Source: an uncultured Actinomycetes bacterium
Lineage (GTDB): Bacteria; Actinomycetota; Acidimicrobiia; Acidimicrobiales; Acidimicrobilacustridaceae
Assembly (NCBI GenBank): GCA_937927725.1
Contig: CALBSE010000023.1
Span: forward strand, 60,591-124,590
DNA: 64,000 bases
Direction: 5' to 3'
Shown: piece after piece, positions 28,001-36,128 of the stretch
How positions within the stretch are numbered: position 1 is the stretch's first letter
How the letters are laid out: each line of letters starts with the position of its first letter
The notes under the pieces: model-generated
Told to the model about the DNA's origin: nothing
What the model saw: the letters and a program-made list of their open reading frames with translations, nothing else
Databases searched by the model: none
Position numbers and translations under genes: made by a program

Positions 28001-31000
28001 AATCCCAGAGATAACGGTGATGTTGCTGAACGTGGCCGACAACTCGAAGCCACCGCTCTGGACGCCATACACACCGGTCAGCGCGACATCCTGCGACCCG
28101 AGACCACTACCCAAGTTCATTCGCAATGTTCCCGTCGCCGAGAAATATTGCGTGTTGCCTGTTGGGCACTGAGAGGAGCTGAGACTTGGTGGGCAAGAGT
28201 TTGAAATGGTGAATACGGGATTGATCAGTGTGGCCAGATTCGAAATCAGCGTGATCGACGAGAAGCTAACTGACATGTTCCAGTTGAGAACTCCGGAAGA
28301 TTTGGAAATCGTTCCTGTAAATGCTGCTCCACTGATGCTTACGCCCGGCAGGATCGTGATCGAGCCTGATCCGCCGGTTGTTGCAGTGAACGTGTAGTTA
28401 CTTGAGTCGGTGTAACTGGCGTTAATCGTGACCTGAAGACTTCCGACCGCGATGGTGCCGCTACCGGTCAAACCGTTACCGGAGCTCCATGACATGGTCA
28501 TTCCAGAGACCGAGAGACCCGATGCAATCGAAACGGTTCCCATTGACATCGTGTACGAACCCGTCATCGAACCGGAACTCTTCGAAACCGTTCCCGACGC
28601 AGTGACGGTCGACCCGAACAACGAAAGCGAACCATTCGCGGTAAACGACCAGTTGCTGTTGTCCGTGTAAGTGCCCGAAAGGTTCAACGTCGTGCCACCA
28701 AGCACCAACGCTCCCGAACCGGTCAAGCCCTGGCCCTGTGTCCAAGTCATCGTCAAGCTATTGATCGTCATCCCCGATGCAACCGCGAGGTTGTTCATCG
28801 CCATCGTGTACGAACCCGTCATCGAACCGGAACTCTTCGAAACAGTTCCCGACGCTGTGACTGTCGACCCGAACAACGAAAGCGAACCGTTCGCAGTGAA
28901 CGACCAGTTGCTGTTGTTCGTATACGAACCAGACAGATTGAGTGTCGTGCCACCGACGACTAACGCACCAGTGCCAGTCAAGCCACCGCTCGGACTCCAC
29001 GACATCGACAAACTGTTGATCGTCATACCGGTCGCAACGGTGAAGTTGTTGAGCGACATCGTGTACGAACCCGAGACAGTTCCCGATGTACTGACAATCG
29101 AACCGGAGGCAGCGACAGTCGTACCGAAGAGTGATGTCGAACCGTTGGCACTGAATGTCCAGGTCGACGTGTTCGTGTAACTGCCGGAGACTGCGAGCGA
29201 TGATCCGCCGATGGAGATCGTGCCTGCGAACACGAAGGCCGAGCCTGAAGCCCACGAGGCTGAGACACCCGAGATCGTCACTCCAGAAAGTGACATGTTC
29301 CCCGAAACAGAAACGTTGAAGTTTCCCGTTGTATCGGCAGAGCCAGAGATTGTGAGACCAGAACCACTCGGACCGGCCGTTGATGAAATCGCGATTCCGA
29401 CAACCGAGTTGGAATAACTAAACGAAATAGTGGTCTGGGCGGTCCAACCAGACGGCAATGGAAGACCGAACAGTCCACTGAACGCGAACGATCCCTGGAA
29501 TGAAACCGAAGAAGCCAAGGTCGAGGCAGAGAACGGAAGCGAGATGGGAGACGTCTGCGGCAACGTCATCGCTCCGCCCGGCCAATTCGAAGGTGTCGTA
29601 ATCGAACCGGTATTTATCGTGAAGCCAGATGAGGAGATTGATCCTGCACCGACAGACGCGCTGTAAATGCCATAAAGATTGAACGACGCTCCAGTGAACG
29701 AGATCGTTGCGCCCGACGCACACGAACCAGTGACGGTAAGCCCCGAAATCGACACCGAGATAAGACCACCAAGATCAGCTGCCAACGATGTCGAGCCGCC
29801 GCCAATCGAAGCCTTCGCGTCATCACAGAGTTTCCGGAAGTTCGAGCCAGTCGATGGCGGAACTCCAGTCATTGCCGCCGTACCAAAAGAACGCGGCGCA
29901 ACATTTGCCGCTGGTGCAGGAGCGACGGGCGAGTTCAGACTGACAATTGGGGGATCAGCACTTAGGGCTGGTTTCGTCAGTTCGGGTGCCGGCGTGATGG
30001 TTGTGCCGGAAGATCCCGCGGCGTTGGCTGGTTCTTCACTCGTACCTTGGCTTGCAGGCGCACTCGCAACCGTCGGGCTGAGACTCGAGGTCTTGAAACT
30101 CTTTGTGCTCGTCGTCGTTGTTAAACCAGTCGACTTCGCCACAATCGAAACGGTGTAGTTCGTATTGGCCGAGAGCCCGGTCAGCGTCACCGATGTCTGA
30201 CTGGCACTCAGAGTTTTCGGAGACCCGCAACTCGGTACACAACTAACCAGATATCCCGAAATTGCGTCACCCGATCCAACAGGCGGCTGCCATGAAATTG
30301 TGGCGCCGTTTGATGTCAAGTTCGTTACCGAGGAATTTGTGACCTGCCCTGGGTTTGCACTCGTCGTGACAGATGAGGTCGTGATGGAACTCGACTGCTG
30401 ACCATCCGATGCATTCGCAATGATCGAGAAGGTGTACGAAGTGCCGCGGGTAAGTCCGGTAATCGTTAGCGACGTGTCACCGGGCCCTGGCTGGTTTGCG
30501 ATCGTGCAACTCGGCGTACAAGTGACCGTGTAGCCACTGATGCCAGCTCCAACCTGCGTCGGCGCCGTCCACGTGAGTTGTGCCTGTGTCATACCCACTG
30601 CGGTTGCACTGGCGCCTGTCACCGAGCCGGGAGCAAGGAACAGTGTGGTCCCGGAGGTTGAGGCGGCACCAGAATTCTGATTGTCCGTGGCGTTGGTGAC
30701 GACTGAGAAGGAGTACGACGTGCCCGGCGCAAGCCCGGTGATTGTTACTGAGGTGTCGCTCGCTCCTGGCTGGTTTGCGATCGTGCAACTCGGGGTACAG
30801 GTCACCGTGTAGCCGGCTATTCCAGCTCCGACCTGATCTGGGGTGACCCAATTCAGAATTACCGAAGTTGTCGACTGAGCGGTAGCAGCAAGAGAGCCGA
30901 CCTCGCCGGGGGTGGAAGTAAACGTTCTGGCCGAGGCCGATGCCACTCCGGAAGTCTGGTTATCCGAAGCATTCGTGGCGACCGTGAAGAAGTACGACGT

Positions 31001-33907
31001 ACCTGGGCTCAAGCCGGTAATTGTCAACGAACCGTCATTCGCACCTGGCTGGTTCGCAATTGTGCAACTCGGTTCGCATGTGACGGTGTAACCGGTGATC
31101 CCAGCTCCAACCCGAGTGGGTGCCGTCCAGTTCAGAATCACCGATGTCGTCGATAGAGCAGTCGCGCTCAGCCCAGTGACCTCGCCAGGCGCCGGATCAA
31201 TCGGTGGCGGACTTACGACAGCACCCGTCACTGCGCTGACCGGCAGCGACGTGGAGGCGACGTAGTTGCCCGATGCAGCTGCAGTCACCGTGACGTAGTA
31301 CTTCGTGCCAGAGGTGAGCCCCGTGAGAAGCGAGACGGTAGTGATATTTCGCGAGACACAACTCGAGGTCATCGCCGAATTCAGACACGCCTTTGCAAAA
31401 TACTGTTGACCTGACGGGGCGTTCGACGAAGGCGTGAACTTCACATCGAGTTCACCAGCATTGCTGGTGGGAAGTGCTTGCACATTTCCCGGCGTTGAAA
31501 GTGTGAGGGCCGGATTCGCGTCAATTGGAATCTGTACTTCGGTGGATGTCGTAACAGTTCCACCCAAGGAGACCGAGGTACTCATTGACACATTGTTTGT
31601 TGCTGAAACGTTGGCGAGCTTCAAAGGAATCGGAGCACTCAACGAAGGAGTTTGATAAGAACCGGCTGCAAGCGCGGGAACCAAACAGGTCACCGTTTGG
31701 CTCGATCCAACCGTGGCCGACGGAGCGACGGTGCACGCGGACCTCGCTACTGCGGTTGCCTGAAGCGAGCTTGGAACAGCGAAGGTGACGACCGACGCGT
31801 CGGCAGCGCCGCCGAAATTGCTGAGCTGAACTGAAACGGTCGATGGTGCTGCACCGAGCTTGAGCGAAGACGTCTGAATACTCGGCTGCAAGTCGGGAAG
31901 ATCAGGTAGCGAGAATGCAGTTCTGAGATCCAGCGTTACAGGGGCGATGACATCTGGATTATTCGTGACCGATGCCGTAACCGTGAATAGTTCTCCCTGC
32001 TGGAGCAAGAGACGAATTTGACTTGGCACCTGAGCCAACAGTGACGCGGCGAAGGCCTTATTCACGACAGGCATGAACGTAAACGCAGGACTCTGACTGT
32101 TCACATCAAGCGGCGCGCCAAGAGTGAGCGAACATGTCGCACTGAAATTCGCCTGATTAAGCGAACAGGTCGGTCCGCCAGGAATCGGAGGAGGCAACAG
32201 CATTTGAATTGCGTCGATATCCGGCGGCGGGTTCGCCCGTACAAAGGCTGCAGCAGCAGGTGTCAGCGCTGCAGTGAGAGAGATCACGGCACCTGCGGCA
32301 AGCGGGCGGTTGCCAGTATTGGTAACTGCGAATGGTGCCTCTGTGGGAAGCCCGTGGATCATCGACAACGGGCTGCCGTCAATCACTGCAGTGGTCGACG
32401 TTGAATTGAGTAGCCGTTTCAACACCAAACGAGCTCCACCGATATTCACGACGAAAAGCGGCTGCATATCCGTCGCGGTTGCTTCCCCAGCGTTACCCGA
32501 GGAATTCACGGTGATGAGATTCGCACCCGAGGGCGCTGACTCGTCGGCGTTGATGGTGATGACATACGAAGGCGTGCCACCCGGTTGAACCACGCCGGAG
32601 AAAGTGCACTTCACCGTTCCGGAACCCGCTGGGCAAGTCCACCCACCGGCGTTCACCGCCGAAGTCGTCAGTCCACTCGGAATCTTAAGCGTGTCCACGA
32701 TTCCCTTTGCGAAACCATCAATCGCGGAATGATGCACCGCGAAGTTGACTGATTGACCGGAAGTGACCATTGACGAGGTCACCGCGCTGAGATGAACGTC
32801 CAACTTTCCAGCAGGACGCGGAACCACAAGCAATTGCTGACTTTGGGTCGTTCTCGCTACTACCCCATCGATGCCCTCGGCAATGGCGATGGTCCACGGA
32901 ACGACCGAACCCGCCATGTCAGCCGGGGTGGTTCCCGCCTGACCCTGCGCGAGCGTGAATCGAATAATCAGTGGCGGCGCCGTTTCTCCTGCCGCAAGTT
33001 TCGAAGCCGTCAACGAACACGAGGGAGCTTCTAACGGAGATCCTGAACAGATCCAACCAGCAGAATTCGACGACCAAGACGAGAACCTTCGCGCGGGCAA
33101 CAGATTCGCGAGTGAGACCGCCGGCGTCAGAGTTGCGCCGCTGAACCAGGACATCTGCATAGATTGCGAAGGCGAAAGCGCCACTGCAGGGGTAATCGCC
33201 CGCCCAGCAGTAAACGCCGTGGCATCGACCGTGCCTTGGTTCGTTACTTGATAGGCGATCTGAGTTGATTGCCCGTTATGGACCTGACTTGGGCCCGTGA
33301 CACTCACCGCAAGACCTACCGCCGGTGGAGCCACCGTGACTGCTGCTTGCGTAGAAACAGCAGAAGCACCCGGAAGCTGCGCAGTTGCTTGAATGGTTTT
33401 GCCATTGCTCTGTCGCGCATCGCTTGTTTGCAAACTCACTGCAGCGATCGTCTGAGTGCCAGCAGCAATCTCTTGTGGCTGCGACAACGAATTCACGAAC
33501 GAACACTGCTTCGACGTCGACGACAACGACGCACAGTTCCAAGTTCCAGTAATTGTGCTTTCCGAACCCGCGTTGATCGACTGAACACTCTCGATCGACG
33601 TACCTGCCGGAACAGAGAGATTAAGTGTGGGCGAAGACTTCGCCTTACTTGCACCGGTACCCGAGTTTGCAACTCGAACCAAGAGATAGTTCGGACTCTG
33701 CTGTTGCAGGTTTACTGAATTCGTCGTTTGCCCATCCGAATTCATGAATGCAACAACGGTCTGCGGCGACCCTGACGAAACAGCGCCAGCCTGATTGTCG
33801 AACACCAACACTCCGCTCGAGGCCAGCAACACAGACAGCGCGACGAAGAATCGACTGAGCCGCTGTCGCCGCGAGTACCGAGAGGTTGAGGGGGAACTGT
33901 GAGTCAC
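25004..33907 (-). CDS. Giant secreted all-beta protein with Fn3 domains and 85-residue repeats
   Basis: A 2,967-residue secreted protein. The GTG at 33907 is preferred over an ATG at 33982 because GGAG lies six bases upstream, it leaves a normal signal peptide (RRQRLSRFFVALSVLLASSG, then NQAGA), and it frees the regulatory palindromes from coding sequence. In order: DUF11/CARDB-like domains to about residue 800; a divergent Fn3; four Fn3 domains spaced exactly 93 residues apart (about 907-1,265), each with a Cys pair; a Pro/Ala-rich linker; then about 1,550 residues of Ser/Gly/Thr-rich beta sequence. The last part includes three 85-residue tandem repeats. No sortase motif, membrane anchor or catalytic motif is seen. 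The stop overlaps the start of the second giant gene (TGATG). A structural surface or matrix protein is the best guess. Confidence 0.83.
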   Translation of the reverse strand: MTHSSPSTSRYSRRQRLSRFFVALSVLLASSGVLVFDNQAGAVSSGSPQTVVAFMNSDGQTTNSVNLQQQSPNYLLVRVANSGTGASKAKSSPTLNLSVPAGTSIESVQSINAGSESTITGTWNCASLSSTSKQCSFVNSLSQPQEIAAGTQTIAAVSLQTSDARQSNGKTIQATAQLPGASAVSTQAAVTVAPPAVGLAVSVTGPSQVHNGQSTQIAYQVTNQGTVDATAFTAGRAITPAVALSPSQSMQMSWFSGATLTPAVSLANLLPARRFSSWSSNSAGWICSGSPLEAPSCSLTASKLAAGETAPPLIIRFTLAQGQAGTTPADMAGSVVPWTIAIAEGIDGVVARTTQSQQLLVVPRPAGKLDVHLSAVTSSMVTSGQSVNFAVHHSAIDGFAKGIVDTLKIPSGLTTSAVNAGGWTCPAGSGTVKCTFSGVVQPGGTPSYVITINADESAPSGANLITVNSSGNAGEATATDMQPLFVVNIGGARLVLKRLLNSTSTTAVIDGSPLSMIHGLPTEAPFAVTNTGNRPLAAGAVISLTAALTPAAAAFVRANPPPDIDAIQMLLPPPIPGGPTCSLNQANFSATCSLTLGAPLDVNSQSPAFTFMPVVNKAFAASLLAQVPSQIRLLLQQGELFTVTASVTNNPDVIAPVTLDLRTAFSLPDLPDLQPSIQTSSLKLGAAPSTVSVQLSNFGGAADASVVTFAVPSSLQATAVARSACTVAPSATVGSSQTVTCLVPALAAGSYQTPSLSAPIPLKLANVSATNNVSMSTSVSLGGTVTTSTEVQIPIDANPALTLSTPGNVQALPTSNAGELDVKFTPSSNAPSGQQYFAKACLNSAMTSSCVSRNITTVSLLTGLTSGTKYYVTVTAAASGNYVASTSLPVSAVTGAVVSPPPIDPAPGEVTGLSATALSTTSVILNWTAPTRVGAGITGYTVTCEPSCTIANQPGANDGSLTITGLSPGTSYFFTVATNASDNQTSGVASASARTFTSTPGEVGSLAATAQSTTSVILNWVTPDQVGAGIAGYTVTCTPSCTIANQPGASDTSVTITGLAPGTSYSFSVVTNATDNQNSGAASTSGTTLFLAPGSVTGASATAVGMTQAQLTWTAPTQVGAGISGYTVTCTPSCTIANQPGPGDTSLTITGLTRGTSYTFSIIANASDGQQSSSITTSSVTTSANPGQVTNSSVTNLTSNGATISWQPPVGSGDAISGYLVSCVPSCGSPKTLSASQTSVTLTGLSANTNYTVSIVAKSTGLTTTTSTKSFKTSSLSPTVASAPASQGTSEEPANAAGSSGTTITPAPELTKPALSADPPIVSLNSPVAPAPAANVAPRSFGTAAMTGVPPSTGSNFRKLCDDAKASIGGGSTSLAADLGGLISVSISGLTVTGSCASGATISFTGASFNLYGIYSASVGAGSISSSGFTINTGSITTPSNWPGGAMTLPQTSPISLPFSASTLASSVSFQGSFAFSGLFGLPLPSGWTAQTTISFSYSNSVVGIAISSTAGPSGSGLTISGSADTTGNFNVSVSGNMSLSGVTISGVSASWASGSAFVFAGTISIGGSSLAVSGSYTNTSTWTFSANGSTSLFGTTVAASGSIVSTSGTVSGSYTMSLNNFTVATGMTINSLSMSWSPSGGLTGTGALVVGGTTLNLSGSYTNNSNWSFTANGSLSLFGSTVTASGTVSKSSGSMTGSYTMAMNNLAVASGMTINSLTMTWTQGQGLTGSGALVLGGTTLNLSGTYTDNSNWSFTANGSLSLFGSTVTASGTVSKSSGSMTGSYTMSMGTVSIASGLSVSGMTMSWSSGNGLTGSGTIAVGSLQVTINASYTDSSNYTFTATTGGSGSITILPGVSISGAAFTGTISKSSGVLNWNMSVSFSSITLISNLATLINPVFTISNSCPPSLSSSQCPTGNTQYFSATGTLRMNLGSGLGSQDVALTGVYGVQSGGFELSATFSNITVISGILTVSSPTIALSYNRGKTVSTGTTSGVGNGTVSGYTISISGTVDLSIPGFSQSVPVLLTYRTAGSGFDFTLTSDFPSVGTLGSTGAALASLVYTSASTSITLNGLNVTVPANTLVFGGEFVLPDWMATYLGGTLQNVALYATYTNTSSYSVTGVFQTNLPLPTGSADFSFSITSFSVSLSMSTLGYKQSVAATGTLTISGSAGNAVIDITLGMGYQLATQEITGSITATATQGYLWSDAFGLPGVNLQSFAIQVGIVLGTTPIPLPSLGLAADLVITGSLASNLGIVSGTPISAVLNLSATNPCLDVQIGTPGGPLAISIGGGLITATYAHLLLAPDGCTVGTYVVQPGFQYDFVGSFFGVSIEQSMRVTINATNPQDIDFYGVTKIGSFNIENFINFSGAEITVAYTPVSFSCGFSGNATILGTTVLMAGSVSVDQVAASTTMSLTASISKFMVYGFGLQDLTLGVEYSQTQSGVNFSLSAAGSMSVLGNLLPFDGSTGSIGTSSFSTASVGMQPSAANQVSFTFSNGMVDSISINVAAGISVGSVLGIYGQFSLFASTSSGAFVLSATGQVNVGSFSMGIIACPNNQPGLTISNTGFNLCAATLYSGFFTATISGAFYWATPSAGTTITNASGQAVQAQANDFNFAATNVGMTVCGFGVFGSVNVGNVGGVTFAKVSTSIGLSNTSSDSLVQISGSFDSQGNFSFTGSGGVKLAAINFTLSVTAAAQGSNMSVTANTNLTIAGSGFALTGTFAKVSGGVKTTMSITAGLNISGFNLGTTTVTVFIEPGTEYVRVTNSLSLGGIFNSYLNGTLGAVNGEAVFNFALSSGINIPGVSISGTLNLSNCATSSCTSVGAFTASVSGQFKDFYGFSYSFGAVTVNSNWSFAVQSSGSTNSCSEWTSFGIVRFKACFSGSYNVSLSTSAPNVAFSVGLNVAVERSIWVVTVSCTGRWYNPRSWRCSVNAGWGSSRPLVSISGSVDSNGNVRSSFNGIVWRFKI
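28424..29188 (-). repeat. Three tandem 255-bp (85-residue) coding repeats
   Basis: Units start at 29188, 28933 and 28678 (leftward), each exactly 255 bases, with a partial fourth unit after 28423. Each unit begins with GSYTN/GTYTD-x-SNWSF and contains ANGSLSLFGSTVTASG, GSMTGSYTM and SGMTINSL. Units two and three are nearly identical over about 40 residues; the base differences I checked there are synonymous. This shows a recent tandem duplication under selection for the protein. Confidence 0.85.
30113..31189 (-). repeat. Four Fn3 domains in exact 279-bp register
   Basis: Domain starts (PGEVTGLS, PGEVGSLA, PGSVTGAS, PGQVTNSS) lie exactly 93 residues apart. The first three share the segment GYTVTCxPSCTIANQPG with a Cys pair three residues apart and the end TITGLxPGTSY; the fourth is more diverged (GYLVSCVPSC). 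They form a tandem fibronectin type III stalk in the first giant protein. Confidence 0.85.
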
Positions 33908-33977
33908 GAGGGGCTCCGCTAATCGGGGGAAAATGCAGGAGAGATCTGGGTTTCGGCGATAGGGCGGTAACCCATTC

Positions 33978-34022
33978 GCCACTTAAGGTGACAACTATAC
34001 CCAGATTGCCATCTAAGGTGGC
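33978..34022. promoter_or_regulatory. Two 15-bp palindromic operators flanking a -10-like site
   Basis: GCCACTTAAGGTGAC (33978-33992) and GCCATCTAAGGTGGC (34008-34022) are near-identical imperfect palindromes, 30 bp apart start to start, about three helical turns. A minus-strand -10-like TATAGT (33994-33999) lies between them, oriented toward the giant genes. They sit between those genes and the divergent TetR-family gene, so the TetR protein is the obvious binder. No good -35 is visible. Confidence 0.55.
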
Positions 34023-34028
34023 ATCGGG

Positions 34029-34046
34029 CAGGAAGATTCCTTCCTG
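34029..34046. promoter_or_regulatory. Perfect 7-bp inverted repeat upstream of the TetR gene
   Basis: CAGGAAG-ATTC-CTTCCTG is a perfect 7-bp inverted repeat with a 4-base loop, 18 bases before the TetR-family ATG. It could form a hairpin in the leader of that mRNA or be a further protein-binding site. Its sequence differs from the two neighbouring operators. Confidence 0.35.
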
Positions 34047-34064
34047 TTAGCGTCGGGGGGCGAA

Positions 34065-34649
34065 ATGACAGAGCCAGAGCAGGAAAAGAAGCCGAGGGTC
34101 TCCTCGGAAGATGCCAAGCGTGTCTTGATCGACTCCGTGATCGAGCTCTTTCAAACGATCCCGTCGAACGAAATCACCACTCGGCGAATCTCCGAGCATG
34201 CCGGGTTCGACACAAAAACGATCTTCAGGAATTTTGAGACTCTTGAAGGGCTCTACGTCGCAGCGCTGCGATACCTCGAGACACATCTCATTCGAGACGA
34301 ACCTGTCACTCAGTATGCCCCGCTGCCAAGCACCCAGATCTACTTGGAGTTCTATGCCTGGCTTGTCCATGCCGGACTACCCACCGAAAAGTTGGCGGCA
34401 GATAAAGAGTTTTCTGAAACTCTCCGAAATCGTTCGTATGAACGCCTCGGGTTGTCAGAGGACCTCAGCGAACGAGCAAAGCAGGCCTTTCTAAATCTGG
34501 GCGTTTCGTTCGTTCACTCACAGGTGGATTTTTTGCCCGGACAGCCAAATATGTTTCCGTCGAATTCGATCGACGACACGGCCGTTCTCCTCGATGCCGT
34601 CCTGAAGCGCATGCCTGACTTAGCCAAAGACCTCGGCTGGGAGGACTAG
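34065..34649 (+). CDS. TetR/AcrR-family transcriptional regulator
   Basis: A 194-residue regulator. The N-terminal helix-turn-helix is clear (about residues 37-65: EITTRRISEHAGFDTKTIF followed by RNF and ETLEGLY). The C-terminal ligand/dimer domain is unlike any I recognise. The ATG at 34065 has a G-rich ribosome-binding stretch (GGGGGGCG) just upstream. It is transcribed away from the giant secreted-protein genes and separated from them by a gap that carries two matching palindromes. By the usual TetR arrangement it probably represses itself and the divergent unit. The effector is unknown. Confidence 0.88.
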   Translation: MTEPEQEKKPRVSSEDAKRVLIDSVIELFQTIPSNEITTRRISEHAGFDTKTIFRNFETLEGLYVAALRYLETHLIRDEPVTQYAPLPSTQIYLEFYAWLVHAGLPTEKLAADKEFSETLRNRSYERLGLSEDLSERAKQAFLNLGVSFVHSQVDFLPGQPNMFPSNSIDDTAVLLDAVLKRMPDLAKDLGWED

Positions 34650-34714
34650 TGGTTCGGCACTCTTTACATCGCGGTTGAATCACCACGCGAGTGAAATCAG
34701 ATTGCGCAACTTCG

Positions 34715-34788
34715 TGGGCGTTGAGGGACTCGAACCCCCGACCCTCTCCTTGTAAGGGAGATGCTCTAGCCAACTGAGCCAAACGCCC
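34715..34788 (-). tRNA. tRNA-Val (anticodon UAC)
   Basis: A complete cloverleaf can be folded. The acceptor stem is GGGCGTT/AACGCCC with discriminator A, the D-arm contains GGCTCAGTTGGC, and the anticodon stem TCTCC/GGAGA encloses loop CTTACAA. The T-arm carries GGTTCGAGTCC. The anticodon TAC reads valine codons. The 3' CCA is not encoded. Its 3' end faces the TetR gene. Confidence 0.93.
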
Positions 34789-34811
34789 GAAGGTGACCAG
34801 CGTAGCCGTGG

Positions 34812-35342
34812 TCAGTCGAGGTGTTTTTCCGCGTCCCTCGGGTCGATCGTGTGCGTGGCGTTCACCCTTGCCAGAGCCACCATCGCCTCAGCGGTTTCGA
34901 ACTGGAGCTCGGGCAACGCGTCGGGGGCGAACCACTTCACTTCAACGATTTCAGGTGAGGTCGGGCGCACTTCGCTGATTTCCGACAGCGCTGCGGGGCG
35001 TGCCCGGAAGATGACATCGACGCGCTGGGGATCGGCATCGACAACAACTGCAGGCGGGCCGACAAGTTCGACGGCGATACCAACTTCTTCGAAGACTTCA
35101 CGACGCGCACCAACCTCAGGCGCTTCACCGCGCTTCAACAAGCCGCCGGGAATCCCCCACTTCTTTCGGTACGCCTGCCGCACGAGAAGGATCGCTCCAT
35201 CGGGTCGTTCAATCACACAGATCGCGCCGACCGTGTACGAAGGCGACACGGTACGAACGGTGATGCGTCGAACCGAGCGCGGAAACAATCGAAAGACGCG
35301 CAACGCCAAGCGGTAGGTGCGTGCTCCGATCGACCGATCCAT
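34812..35342 (-). CDS. Nudix hydrolase
   Basis: A 176-residue Nudix-fold hydrolase of nucleoside-diphosphate-linked compounds. The Nudix box is intact at about residues 65-87 (GGLLKRGEAPEVGARREVFE then EVG), with the REVFEEVG metal-binding glutamates. The preceding strand RKKWGIPGG is typical. The N-terminal 35 residues are basic (RLALRVFRLFPRSVRR), possibly a peripheral membrane or nucleic-acid-contacting tail. The substrate is unknown. It lies between tRNA-Val and the inositol-phosphatase-family gene, nine bases after the stop of the latter on the same strand. Confidence 0.9.
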   Translation of the reverse strand: MDRSIGARTYRLALRVFRLFPRSVRRITVRTVSPSYTVGAICVIERPDGAILLVRQAYRKKWGIPGGLLKRGEAPEVGARREVFEEVGIAVELVGPPAVVVDADPQRVDVIFRARPAALSEISEVRPTSPEIVEVKWFAPDALPELQFETAEAMVALARVNATHTIDPRDAEKHLD

Positions 35343-35351
35343 GCGTAAAGC

Positions 35352-36104
35352 CTATGGGCGCTTGATGCTGCGACGCGCATCGACGAGTTGCGTCAAGAGT
35401 TCGGGCGTGGCCGCGGCAACTGGGGTTCGGCGATCAGCATGCTCAAGCACAACCAGGTCGCGATCTTCGGCGTCGACGATGACCGCGCCCGCTTCCTGAC
35501 ATACCAGCAGTCCCCCGAGGTAGTCCCACGAACCATGAGCGTTCCACGAGCAATCGATGTAGCCGTCGACAACCCCACATGCGACTGCGCACAGATCAAG
35601 CGCGCATGCACCGAGCGAACGGAACTGATACCAACCAAGCCAGTGATCCGGGTACCCCGAAAGCGCCACGAGAGATTCACGCATCTTCGTTGCGCCCGAA
35701 GTTGTGATCGCTTCACCGTTGCGCGTTGCTCCCCCGCCGCGCACTGCTTCAAATCGATCGCCAGTAGCGAGGTTGATCACGAGTGACGCACGCGCTCCGT
35801 CGGCATCGACCGCACACAGGCTGGTTGCATACCAAGGGATGCCGCGACTGGCGTTTGTCGAACCATCAAGCGGATCGAGGACGACAGTGATTGCTGCGTC
35901 GGGGCGATGCCGACCGGACTCCTCTGACAGCACGCCAACACCGGCTCGTTCGAGCACCTCGAGGGCCGCAGCGTCGGCGGCGAGGTCGCTGTGATATTGC
36001 CCAGCCCGGGTTCCAGCCAGGCCCCAATCATCAAGATTTCCAAGCGCAGCACGAATAGCGCTCGCCGTTTCATCAAGAACTTCAGTCAGGATTCTGTCGT
36101 CCAT
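35352..36104 (-). CDS. Inositol monophosphatase family protein
   Basis: A 250-residue Mg-dependent phosphatase. The metal-binding motifs are intact: LSEESG, DPLDGSTN (about residues 75-82) and the C-terminal WDYLGG. Members hydrolyse inositol monophosphate, histidinol phosphate, fructose-1,6-bisphosphate or PAP; which one applies cannot be decided. PAP phosphatase would fit the three sulfotransferase domains in this window, but that is only inference. The frame is open upstream to 36299, overlapping the divergent gene; the ATG at 36104 (MDDRILTEVLDETASAI) is the family-like start. Confidence 0.88.
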   Translation of the reverse strand: MDDRILTEVLDETASAIRAALGNLDDWGLAGTRAGQYHSDLAADAAALEVLERAGVGVLSEESGRHRPDAAITVVLDPLDGSTNASRGIPWYATSLCAVDADGARASLVINLATGDRFEAVRGGGATRNGEAITTSGATKMRESLVALSGYPDHWLGWYQFRSLGACALDLCAVACGVVDGYIDCSWNAHGSWDYLGGLLVCQEAGAVIVDAEDRDLVVLEHADRRTPVAAATPELLTQLVDARRSIKRP

Positions 36105-36128
36105 GGGGTCGACGGTAGCCTGACCTCC

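Noticed and set aside
29865..29890. PPSTG in the first giant protein as a sortase-type motif
   Set aside because: It lies in the middle of the chain, lacks the Leu of LPxTG and has no following membrane helix and basic tail.
12200..34788. Genomic island integrated at the tRNA-Val 3' end
   Set aside because: The tRNA 3' end faces the giant region, but I found no repeated copy of its 3' sequence at the far side and no integrase gene; the idea needs comparison with relatives.
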